A stretch of 43,638 nt of DNA, from assembly GCA_024401535.1 (NCBI GenBank), contig JAKSKX010000019.1, positions 1 through 43,638 of the forward strand, given 5' to 3'. Source of the DNA: Paludibacteraceae bacterium (GTDB taxonomy: Bacteria > Bacteroidota > Bacteroidia > Bacteroidales > Paludibacteraceae). The position numbers and the translations under genes are program-made. Under the pieces are notes generated by a model that made no database searches, had not been told where the DNA came from, and saw only the letters and a list, made by a program, of their open reading frames with translations. Each line of letters opens with the position of its first letter. Positions within the stretch are counted from its first letter, which is position 1. Positions 23,859-31,246 of the stretch are shown here, in pieces.

Positions 23859-23893
23859 ATTCGCTATAAATAAAAGAAGATTTAAGACTTGTT

Positions 23894-23935
23894 AAAACCA
23901 CTCCACCCTATCTTTTGGTAAGGTGGAGTGGTTTT
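23894..23935. terminator. terminator after the GH2 gene
   Basis: AAAACCACTCCACC pairs perfectly with GGTGGAGTGGTTTT (14 bp) around a 14-nt loop, with TTTT on + and a U-run also available on the minus strand. Confidence 0.85.
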
Positions 23936-23986
23936 CTAATATAGCGGGAGAACATTATTATAATTCTTCGTAGATTACTTCCCAAA

Positions 23987-24016
23987 CACTGAGTCAATGT
24001 TTAGATTGACTCAGTG
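23987..24016. other. perfect 12-bp inverted repeat
   Basis: CACTGAGTCAAT pairs with ATTGACTCAGTG over a 6-nt loop, 50 bp after the GH2 terminator. There is no T-run, so it may be an operator-like palindrome or second bidirectional hairpin. The rest of the 23936-24348 gap holds a TACATTTG -7-like element at 24073-24080 and an otherwise featureless ~270-nt leader. Confidence 0.5.
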
Positions 24017-24348
24017 CAGCAACAAATATTGAAAATTTTGACAAAAACTGTTCATCATATTGATTTTATATATACATTTGCCTTGACTTCATCTTCGGCT
24101 ACATAAAACTCTGCCACGGATGAAGCATTAAAACGCATTCGCACTTAGCTTAGAGAGAAAGTGTTGTACAGTTGACATTATTCTGAAAACCGTAACAGAC
24201 TAAAATTTGGCATACCTGCAGTGAATCAGTTGGTTATGTTTGTTTGTCCATTATCCTTTTCTAATAACGATCAAGTACAGCAATCCACACTTTCCCAATT
24301 CATTTACAATTTATTCGTCCGAAGGATTGCCCGGACATGAAAAACACC

Positions 24349-25143
24349 ATGAAAAAAGTTTTATTGCCACTTTGCATCTTTGTCTTGTCGGCAGGCGTAT
24401 TCTCGTCATGCGACAAAGATGATGACAAAAACAATGATGTTACGATTGTGACTACATCTCCGAGACGAATCACCCACATGGACAATTACAAGGGTAACAC
24501 TGTCAACTACGTATTCGACACTAAAGGCAGAATACAAAGCCTTGCCGGACAATATGTCTGTGGCGGAGACGGTATGGAGGAATACGATTACAGCAATCTT
24601 ACCGTCAAAGGCAAATACGCCAACAGTGACATCGAGGGCATTTTGAATACAGACGGCACAGTTGCCAAGGTTGAGGGAGGAAATCAAGTGATGACATTCA
24701 CCTATGACGAGAACGGACACGTTACCTACACAAACCAGGAACAGAAGTTGGGTAACTTTAATTCTCGCTTCACTACTGTTCACCTTACTTGGGAGGATGG
24801 AAACATTATAAGCACTGACATGGCATCTTTTACTAAAGACCTAACTAATCCGACAACTGATAATATAACGGATTCGGAGAAATTCCCAACAATGACATAC
24901 AAATATACAAGCGAGAAATTTGCCAGACCTATCGAGAACAAGGGTAACTTGATGCCTAACTTCTACTTCTACAGTGACTATGTGTCATTCATCTGTGCTA
25001 CAGGCGAGGCTCCTAAGAACCTGCCAGTTGCAATCGACAGAGGTACAGGCACTTTCGAGGACATCAGCTACGTATTTGACCAAAACGGTTTCCCTACCAA
25101 GATTTCTTTTGGTGACGTTGTAATCAACTACGCTTGGAAATAA
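24349..25143 (+). CDS. lipoprotein, DUF4595-like
   Basis: 264 residues from MKKVLLPLCIFVLSAGVFSS; a second ATG 12 bp upstream (24337) is also possible. The lipobox SAGVFSSC is followed by DKDDDKNND, an acidic stretch of the kind seen in surface-exported Bacteroidota lipoproteins. The body is beta-rich with YD-like repeats (VNYVFDTKGRIQSLAG, MTFTYDENGHVTYTNQ, SYVFDQNGFPTKISF), matching Prevotella DUF4595-type lipoproteins. Function unknown; probably surface exposed. Confidence 0.75.
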   Translation: MKKVLLPLCIFVLSAGVFSSCDKDDDKNNDVTIVTTSPRRITHMDNYKGNTVNYVFDTKGRIQSLAGQYVCGGDGMEEYDYSNLTVKGKYANSDIEGILNTDGTVAKVEGGNQVMTFTYDENGHVTYTNQEQKLGNFNSRFTTVHLTWEDGNIISTDMASFTKDLTNPTTDNITDSEKFPTMTYKYTSEKFARPIENKGNLMPNFYFYSDYVSFICATGEAPKNLPVAIDRGTGTFEDISYVFDQNGFPTKISFGDVVINYAWK

Positions 25144-25165
25144 CAGCATTCCATAAACATAAGAT

Positions 25166-25198
25166 AGGCGACGGAAAAAATCCGCCGCCTGTTTTTTT
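25166..25198 (+). terminator. rho-independent terminator
   Basis: AGGCGACGGA pairs with TCCGCCGCCT (one mismatch) around a 5-nt loop, followed by a G and T7. It ends the lipoprotein gene. Confidence 0.85.
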
Positions 25199-25241
25199 AT
25201 GCCCTTACAAATTTGTCTTGAATAAGACGATTTCGCTATGC

Positions 25242-25421
25242 TTACTTGATGACAACAGAATGCTTATTCTTTCGAGGCATCGGTTGGGAACCCTCCTCCA
25301 TTTTCATTAGTATGGTACCAAAGGCCTTGACATGAATAAGCCCCTCTGAAAAATAGCCGATTTCATCGTTCTTACAGTACAGATTTGTTTCCCCATCTGC
25401 ATTGACAATGCATAGGAATCT
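25242..25421 (-). pseudogene. WG-repeat-like remnant
   Basis: Stop-to-stop frame with no usable start just downstream of the carbonic anhydrase gene. Its translation includes CIVNADGETNLYCKND followed by EIGYFSEGLIHVKAFG, resembling a WG repeat (INxxGK...YDEvGxFSEGLAxVK). Such repeats come in arrays, so this is likely a decayed fragment. Low confidence because only one repeat is seen. Confidence 0.3.
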
Positions 25422-25442
25422 TTACTCTGTTTCGTTCCGCTT

Positions 25443-26204
25443 TTATTCAATAGGCTTTAGTTCTCCGGTCTCGGAATCCATAATATAACCCTTGACAATT
25501 ACATCTTTAGGAACAAGAGGATGGTTCTTGACCAAATCCACAGTTTCAAGTATAGCAGCGTCAGTTTCGTCAAAGCCATGAAGCCATGACTCCAAGTCTA
25601 TTCCGCAATGCTTCATCAACGAGATGTGCTCCTCGTCAATGCCTCGCTCACGCATCAGGTTCAACATTTCTGCGCCATCCATTCCCTGAACTCCACACGT
25701 TGTGTGGCCGATAATCATCACTTCGTTGACACCAAGCTCATATATCGCCACTAAAAGGGAACGGACAGTGGAATCGAACGGATTTGTGATTGTTCCGCCT
25801 GCGTTCTTGATAATCTTAACATCTCCGTTCTTTATTCCCAATGCTGCGGGAAGAAGCTGGACTAATCGAGTGTCCATACATGTGACTATGGCAATCTTGC
25901 GGTCCGGATATTTGCTTGTTGCATATTGCTCGTACATCCTTTCAGCCACAAAACGCTTGTTATATGCCAGCATTTCAGTCAATGGATCTTCCTCCTTACT
26001 GGGTTTGCAAGGCTCAGGATTTTCTGCGTTATAGCGGTCAAGAAGCTGCTGAGCAAGAGAATGTCCCATACTTGCAGCCTGACTGAGCATTTCTATGCCT
26101 TTTGCTTCATCTTTTTCCAGTCCGTTACCTGTAAGGAATCGACGTCCAACAGAGAACAGAACTTCAATATCATCATCGTATGTGTTATTATTTCCGCAGT
26201 TCAT
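25443..26204 (-). CDS. beta-carbonic anhydrase with N-terminal Sel1 repeat
   Basis: 253 residues, cytosolic. Residues ~15-58 form a Sel1-like repeat (GRRFLTGNGLEKDEAKGIEM, AASMGHSLAQQLL). Residues ~75-250 form a beta-class carbonic anhydrase: zinc ligands Cys in VTCMDTR (with the Asp/Arg dyad), His and Cys in GHTTCG, plus IIKNAGG. It interconverts CO2 and bicarbonate. All core ligands are present, so it should be active. A Sel1 repeat in front of the enzyme is unusual and suggests a protein-interaction role. Confidence 0.9.
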   Translation of the reverse strand: MNCGNNNTYDDDIEVLFSVGRRFLTGNGLEKDEAKGIEMLSQAASMGHSLAQQLLDRYNAENPEPCKPSKEEDPLTEMLAYNKRFVAERMYEQYATSKYPDRKIAIVTCMDTRLVQLLPAALGIKNGDVKIIKNAGGTITNPFDSTVRSLLVAIYELGVNEVMIIGHTTCGVQGMDGAEMLNLMRERGIDEEHISLMKHCGIDLESWLHGFDETDAAILETVDLVKNHPLVPKDVIVKGYIMDSETGELKPIE

Positions 26205-26228
26205 AGTTTATTAATTGAATAGTTTTTG

Positions 26229-26236
26229 CAAAGCTA
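26229..26236 (-). promoter_or_regulatory. promoter -7 element of the carbonic anhydrase gene
   Basis: On the minus strand TAGCTTTG matches TAnnTTTG about 25 bp before the ATG. Confidence 0.55.
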
Positions 26237-26475
26237 TAAAAAAATAAGGTTCCTAGTATTCCGTTTGTTTTATAAATATTTCAAATAATTAAGTTCTGTA
26301 ACTTCTGCACTTTAACTACACTATAGTCGCCTTAACTCCATGTGTTGTTCGTTATCTGCTAAGTTATCCTTTGAGGTTGCCGATTTTAGTGCATTGCGTA
26401 AAGGTAAAGCACATCAGAAGAATGATGGCCACGATGCAGATCGCTAGTATTCAGTATGTTTTTTTCATTAATTTA

Positions 26476-26588
26476 CTTGTTTTTTTAAAAATAATAGTAT
26501 TTTTGCAGTTGCCTAAGGCGACCATGCGACAATGCCGTTTTATCCGGGCTCGCACTAAAAGGGATTCTTTCAAAGGATCTCTTTTTTT
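26476..26588 (+). ncRNA. candidate small RNA with own promoter and terminator
   Basis: CTTG, 18 bp, then TATTTTTG (26498-26505) forms a near-consensus promoter. About 75 bp later a hairpin AAAGGGATTC/GGATCTCTTT (26558-26583, with G-T pairs) is followed by T7. No gene is read by this transcript. The flanking stretch 26237-26475 shows nothing recognisable. It could also be a leader whose gene has been lost, since prophage debris lies next to it. Confidence 0.35.
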
Positions 26589-26640
26589 ATGTATCTTTCT
26601 GTTAAGTTTGGAGCATCAAGGATGAAACGGTCTGATTGTT

Positions 26641-26991
26641 TCAGTCCGTCATTAAGCATGTTTGACAATGCGCGTTTGGGGTTAGTTGTAATAGGTCATG
26701 AGAGAATATCTCCTTTGTCTTGGCTGTGTTGCCTCTTAGTCCCGCTTTTGGCTCGGGGATGTCAGCAGAGTCGGGCATATCTTCAAGAGCTGTGCGAGGA
26801 GCATCAGTCTGCTCAAGCCAGCACTTGCAGTTCCATTGGTCACCCGGACGATTCTTGTACCAGAACGGATCATCAATCGGTAGGCCTATGTTGTGGATCT
26901 GAGTGACAATGTTAATCTGCGCATAAGGGTCAATCTTCTTGTCCTCCTTATAGCGGAACATTCCTCCCGTTGTGTTGATTCCAAGATTAGA
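26641..26991 (-). pseudogene. chimeric fragment containing a Mu gpF-like head-morphogenesis motif
   Basis: An open minus-strand stretch whose centre reads GLPIDDPFWYKNRPGDQWNC followed by KCWLEQTD, the conserved end of the Mu gpF/SPP1 gp7 minor-head domain (PxDDPFW...PPxxWxCRC). After it, GNTAKTKEIFSHD resembles the usual follow-on of Bacteroidetes gpF proteins. The upstream part (NLGINTTGGMFRYKEDKKID) does not look like gpF but like the end of an outer-membrane barrel protein. This is probably a deletion fusion left by a degraded Mu-like prophage. The best internal ATG is at 26961. Not functional. Confidence 0.55.
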
Positions 26992-27045
26992 GAAGAATGA
27001 TAATGAGGTCTCTCGACTTCATTTTATCTAGGTGAAGGTTATTAT

Positions 27046-27384
27046 TTACCCCAACCTTGGCTCGGTAAGCGGTTTGTCCCATAAGATAGTGCCACCAACT
27101 GCTTCTGCCAGCTCGTCAATAATTTCAGGTAGTTTCTCAATAAACACCTGCTCCCTCTTCTTTGAACGTCTGCCGGCAGATTCATATAGAATTCTACTGA
27201 AATAGGCGTCATAAGGTACTCTGAAATCCTGTGCGTTCTCGTATGGCATAAAGGTTACGGCTGCAGTATATTTGATGTTTCCAGCTTCCGACTCAGAAAT
27301 GAGCATTACTGACGCACCGCGTCTCAGAGAGCCTTTGAACTCCAGATTCGCCTCAAAATACCTTTGATATACATTAACCAACAT
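27046..27384 (-). CDS. conserved-looking hypothetical protein
   Basis: 112 residues from MLVNVYQRYFEANLEF; a TTG three codons upstream is less likely. Contents include FKGSLRRGASVMLISESEAG, TFMPYENAQDFRVPYDAYFS and GRRSKKREQVFIEKLPEIID. It is soluble, with no signal peptide. It looks like a folded bacterial protein, not a shadow frame. It starts 10 bp after the GH43 stop and so could be in the same transcript. No function assigned. Confidence 0.6.
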   Translation of the reverse strand: MLVNVYQRYFEANLEFKGSLRRGASVMLISESEAGNIKYTAAVTFMPYENAQDFRVPYDAYFSRILYESAGRRSKKREQVFIEKLPEIIDELAEAVGGTILWDKPLTEPRLG

Positions 27385-27394
27385 AACTACCAAC

Positions 27395-30214
27395 TTATTC
27401 GCCTACAATAACTTTGATTCCGTTCACTACATAAATTCCATTTGCCAAGGCAACCTCCTTCGTGCTGTTGGCAGCCATTCCTAGGCTCTCTATAAGCTGA
27501 CCGCCAATAGTCCAGATACAGACAGTCGTGCCATTCTCTGTAGCGATGCCTATTCCATTACTTGTGCGATAAATTCTAAGGCTTTCGACACTCTGCGCGT
27601 CGTTACAAGAGGCAGGAACAACCACTTTTTCATAGCCCATGCTCTGCATCCATTTGTCGTATGTACCATCGGACTCGTCCGAAATAGCTTCCATGTCATA
27701 TTTCTTTGAGTCAAAGCAGAAGGCAAACTGGCAGGCATTATTCTTTGACGATGCGTTCAAGCCTACCACTCCATTAGCTGTCGGCGTAGCACTGTAATTT
27801 GTTATAGAGACATTGACATTATTGGCCGGATGCAGATAGCAGTAGCCGTCATGAGTTCCACTATCTTCAATCTTCCACCTTTGTGAAGGAGTGTTGTCTG
27901 CGGCCGCCAAATTCAACTGCCCATTCGTCGCATCAAGAGCCAATCCTCGTTCCTCGTCAGTAAAAGAATAGGTACCATCGCTGTTCCTGGTCACTTTCAA
28001 AGACAGGTTTATCTCATCGTTGTCTTCGGTCAGCTGCATTCTGCCGTCTTTCAAAGACAAAACCTTGTTTGCATTCTTTGAAAGAAGTACATAGGTCTTG
28101 CCGTCCTCAATTTTTGCCACACGTCTGTAACGGTTCATCTTGTCGAAAATGCTCAAGTCCCAATCCGCATAGTAGCGCATAATCGGATAGCCGGTACGCA
28201 TATCTATTGGCAGCCAGATGTGCCAAGACTCGCCTACATTGGCATCAGAGAAATACTCTCCACCCTTCCACCTGTCACCCATATAGATGTAGGCGTCATA
28301 AAGTCCAGGCACCTTGAACACATAGTTGCTCTGGGAGTGATAGGTTGTATTCTTCTCGTCATCTACACAAGGGTTGCCGAGGTCATTCCAACCGCTCAAA
28401 GGCAACTGCGAATAAGACGAATGTGCAGGGTTAGGGTCCCACCCAGTACATCCGGAAGTTATGGCAACAAACCTGCTATGGTACTTGAAGATTGCAGGGG
28501 CTTCATACTGCTTCTTTACGAACATACGCTCCCAAGTTGATGAAAGGTCAAGATAGTCGTCAGTCAGCAAAGTTCCGTGCATAGTCATATTCTCCTCTGC
28601 GGAACCGAAATGATAGCCGGCATTATAGTCGGGGTCGAACATCAAAGTCTGGTCACGTGAACCCGAAGGCTGTGCATCTCCGCGAGGACGCATAGTCTTT
28701 ATGAAAGTATATGGCCCTGTGATTTTATCGCTTGAAAGGATGGCAACTCTGGAGGCGGCATAGCCCGAGCCATTCTCCCAATGCACCCACATGACGTACT
28801 TGCCGGTATTTGGGCAGTACATTACCTTTGGGCGCTCAAGAGTACGGCCATAGTTCATGTCCTGGTAGTCGCTTCTCAGAGGTACTTCCGGGCATTTGTA
28901 TGCCATACATTCATAGTTCCAGTTATACAGATCTTTGGAAGTGTAGCAGACTATACCGTTGCTCTTGACGGGATTTGCACGATAGTTCTCTCCGAACCAA
29001 TAGTATGTGCCGTTCTCGTAAAGCACGCAGCCTCCGTGAGCATTGATGTGTCTGCCTTCTTTATCGTTCCAGTTCATGCCTAACCTGAGCGCAGGGCTTC
29101 CGTTGTGGAACTGAGTGTATGGCTGGCCAATTATGGAATCGGCTGGAACAAGCATCCAATAATGCTTGCCGTCGGCACCGCTTTTGTCACTATAGACTCC
29201 CTTGCCATCGCTAGTCCCGTCTGTTCCAAGGTACTTGCCATTTGACGAGAACTGTAGTCGCACATACTTGTCCTCGTTTGGCGCATAGCCTATCTTGAAA
29301 TGAGCAGATGAACTGCCAGAAGAACCGACAAACGCTGTACTATATTCGCCAGAAGCACTCAAATAGTTATTCCCGGACACACTTTTCACTGCATAGGTGC
29401 CATCAGAAAGAGCCTCTATAGTGAACTGCTGGGATGGTTCTCGCACAAGATTCCTGATAAGCACACCATTCCCGGAATTAGTGAGGAATCTGTTGCTAGC
29501 GTGCATAATGTAGTATATCTTCCCCGAGACAAAAGGAAGGTTGCGACTGTTGTTGTACGCAGTTATGGCAGTATTAAGTTTCTTAGTCTCCTCTACTATC
29601 TCAGTTTGCGAGGATGCGCTTGCCAATACATCTTTGGCCTCATATATTGCATCTTGCAGAACTTTTCTTGAGACTGAGGAATATGAGCCGCTGCCATCAC
29701 CCTCAACAGTTCCGGAAAGCCTGTTCTCTGCCTTGCTTATTATACCTTGAAGTCCGTCCGTAACCAAGACATTAGCCGATGACTCTCGCAAAAACCAGAA
29801 ATGAAGTGTCTCGTTTCCATTTTTATCAGAATAGACATAACTGCCCGGAGCAATGGCATCAGTTCCAAGATAGCGATTATTTTCAGCACATTTGAAGCGG
29901 ACATATTCCCCTCCGCATTCCTCAATGGCAAATTTGGAGACATTGCCCGTATTGGAACTCAAATCTGTGTCCCAATCACCACTTTTGGAAACGTAGCTAC
30001 CTTTAGACACACTCTTGATATAGTATGACGTTCCGGACGCTACAAACTGGAACACTTGACCGTTTGTGGCATCAAAGGTATGTAGATTGGGTCTGCCATC
30101 TACGGCAGAGAGAGCCATTCCCGAAGAATGAAAAATGTAATATTTCTTGTTTGTATCGAGAGCATGCGCCAATACAGATACAAAGCTAAGTAATGATATT
30201 AGGAAAGTTTTCAT
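27395..30214 (-). CDS. secreted GH43-like glycosidase with ricin-type and FIVAR-like modules
   Basis: 939 residues. Signal peptide MKTFLISLLSFVSVLAHA. Two beta-trefoil/ricin-like modules (~20-145 and ~225-355) are separated by a helical FIVAR-like segment (~150-218). The catalytic beta-propeller (~365-690) has INAHGGCVLYENGTYYWFGE, ERPKVMYCPNTGKYVMWVHW and QYEAPAIFKY, typical of GH43 enzymes of the galactanase-type subfamilies (24/34). A third ricin-like module (~715-840) and a C-terminal sorting-like domain (RIYRTSNGIGIATENGT, ending GIYVVNGIKVIV) follow. It probably removes galactose or arabinose from pectin or arabinogalactan side chains; the subfamily is a guess. Confidence 0.8.
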   Translation of the reverse strand: MKTFLISLLSFVSVLAHALDTNKKYYIFHSSGMALSAVDGRPNLHTFDATNGQVFQFVASGTSYYIKSVSKGSYVSKSGDWDTDLSSNTGNVSKFAIEECGGEYVRFKCAENNRYLGTDAIAPGSYVYSDKNGNETLHFWFLRESSANVLVTDGLQGIISKAENRLSGTVEGDGSGSYSSVSRKVLQDAIYEAKDVLASASSQTEIVEETKKLNTAITAYNNSRNLPFVSGKIYYIMHASNRFLTNSGNGVLIRNLVREPSQQFTIEALSDGTYAVKSVSGNNYLSASGEYSTAFVGSSGSSSAHFKIGYAPNEDKYVRLQFSSNGKYLGTDGTSDGKGVYSDKSGADGKHYWMLVPADSIIGQPYTQFHNGSPALRLGMNWNDKEGRHINAHGGCVLYENGTYYWFGENYRANPVKSNGIVCYTSKDLYNWNYECMAYKCPEVPLRSDYQDMNYGRTLERPKVMYCPNTGKYVMWVHWENGSGYAASRVAILSSDKITGPYTFIKTMRPRGDAQPSGSRDQTLMFDPDYNAGYHFGSAEENMTMHGTLLTDDYLDLSSTWERMFVKKQYEAPAIFKYHSRFVAITSGCTGWDPNPAHSSYSQLPLSGWNDLGNPCVDDEKNTTYHSQSNYVFKVPGLYDAYIYMGDRWKGGEYFSDANVGESWHIWLPIDMRTGYPIMRYYADWDLSIFDKMNRYRRVAKIEDGKTYVLLSKNANKVLSLKDGRMQLTEDNDEINLSLKVTRNSDGTYSFTDEERGLALDATNGQLNLAAADNTPSQRWKIEDSGTHDGYCYLHPANNVNVSITNYSATPTANGVVGLNASSKNNACQFAFCFDSKKYDMEAISDESDGTYDKWMQSMGYEKVVVPASCNDAQSVESLRIYRTSNGIGIATENGTTVCIWTIGGQLIESLGMAANSTKEVALANGIYVVNGIKVIVGE

Positions 30215-30233
30215 ATAATATATTTAACTGAGG

Positions 30234-30264
30234 CAAAGGTAGTTAAAAGTTTATATTTTGCAAA
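30234..30264 (-). promoter_or_regulatory. full -33/-7 promoter of the GH43 gene
   Basis: On the minus strand TTTG, 19 bp, then TACCTTTG: an exact Bacteroidota promoter, ending 20 bp before the ATG. Confidence 0.75.
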
Positions 30265-30310
30265 ATACAAATATAAATACCTCATATAAATGTAAGTTTC
30301 CGGCCTGGAT

Positions 30311-31009
30311 TTACCTGAAAAGATTTCCGTTCATTATGCTGTTCTTCAGGTTTCCGATGTATTTGTCCACCTTTTCCTGGCTGACAGAGAATACATGGCC
30401 GAATATGCCGAAAGTAACTATATTTCGCTCCCTGTATAGTTCTTCGTTTATGTTTGTGTAGCTGAACAGAATGCAATCATGCCAGTCCAAAGACTTGTTC
30501 ACGATATTTGAGACGAATGCAGACACCAAATAATTGGCAAGACTGCTTTCAGTGTTGTCATAGCCGTTATTGACAATGCTCGTACAGATCATTGTCTCAA
30601 CCTTGTCGTAATGTTTTGCTTTCGACGGATTGGTAGCTGCCATAATGACAAGGAACAGCACACCAAGTCCAATGTAGAGCCAGCGCCTGCTTACTTTCAG
30701 ATTACTATTAAAAGGGTTGTAAAAGACAAGTTCCTTGTTCTCGGATTTTACGGGAAGATCCTCAAGTTCGGGAGCTTCGGCACGTTGCACGCCTTCTGCA
30801 TGAAATTCATTGACAGCAGAGTATTCTTCGGTTGAACCTGTGGTTTCACTATCTGTGAACAGATCCTTTAACTCAGGAACCTTTTCTGCCTCTATCCAAC
30901 TCTCTCCGCCTTCCTCCTTGACAAGGTCATCCCGGCGAATTGCCAACATTTTCAGCTGTTTCTTTTCAAACAGTCTTTCGTTGCCATGTCTGTACAAATA
31001 GTATTTCAT
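30311..31009 (-). CDS. GYF_2-like domain membrane protein
   Basis: 232 residues. N-terminal GYF_2-like domain (YLYRHGNERLFEKKQLKMLA, VKEEGGESWIEAEKVPELKD), an acidic linker, then one TM (WLYIGLGVLFLVIMAA, ~110-126) and a soluble C-terminal domain (VETMICTSIVNNGYDNTESS, FGHVFSVSQEKVDKYIGNLK) like those in other GYF_2/DUF4339 membrane proteins. No signal peptide, so the GYF part should face the cytoplasm. Role unknown. Confidence 0.7.
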   Translation of the reverse strand: MKYYLYRHGNERLFEKKQLKMLAIRRDDLVKEEGGESWIEAEKVPELKDLFTDSETTGSTEEYSAVNEFHAEGVQRAEAPELEDLPVKSENKELVFYNPFNSNLKVSRRWLYIGLGVLFLVIMAATNPSKAKHYDKVETMICTSIVNNGYDNTESSLANYLVSAFVSNIVNKSLDWHDCILFSYTNINEELYRERNIVTFGIFGHVFSVSQEKVDKYIGNLKNSIMNGNLFR

Positions 31010-31098
31010 AATCTAAAAATTAAGTCCGTTCTTTGATTCGTCGCACATCGTTGGTATGACAATAGCCTTGATCTGCACCGACAATTATACTATTGATG

Positions 31099-31106
31099 CA
31101 AAGATA
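31099..31106 (-). promoter_or_regulatory. promoter -7 element of the GYF-like gene
   Basis: TATCTTTG on the minus strand, about 90 bp upstream of the ATG at 31009. Confidence 0.5.
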
Positions 31107-31170
31107 CTTATTTAGAACATTTGTTGTAGTCAAAAAATGAAAATTATAAATAAATCATACAATAAACGCA

Positions 31171-31204
31171 CAAAGACACCGGGATTTGTTTCCCGGTGTC
31201 TTTG
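31171..31204. terminator. terminator after the PL11 gene
   Basis: A perfect 14-bp stem (CAAAGACACCGGGA with TCCCGGTGTCTTTG) and a 6-nt loop, downstream of the minus-strand PL11 stop. Confidence 0.8.
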
Positions 31205-31246
31205 CGCTCTATTGTAACTGGTGGACTACTAGGCTCACCCGTTCGA

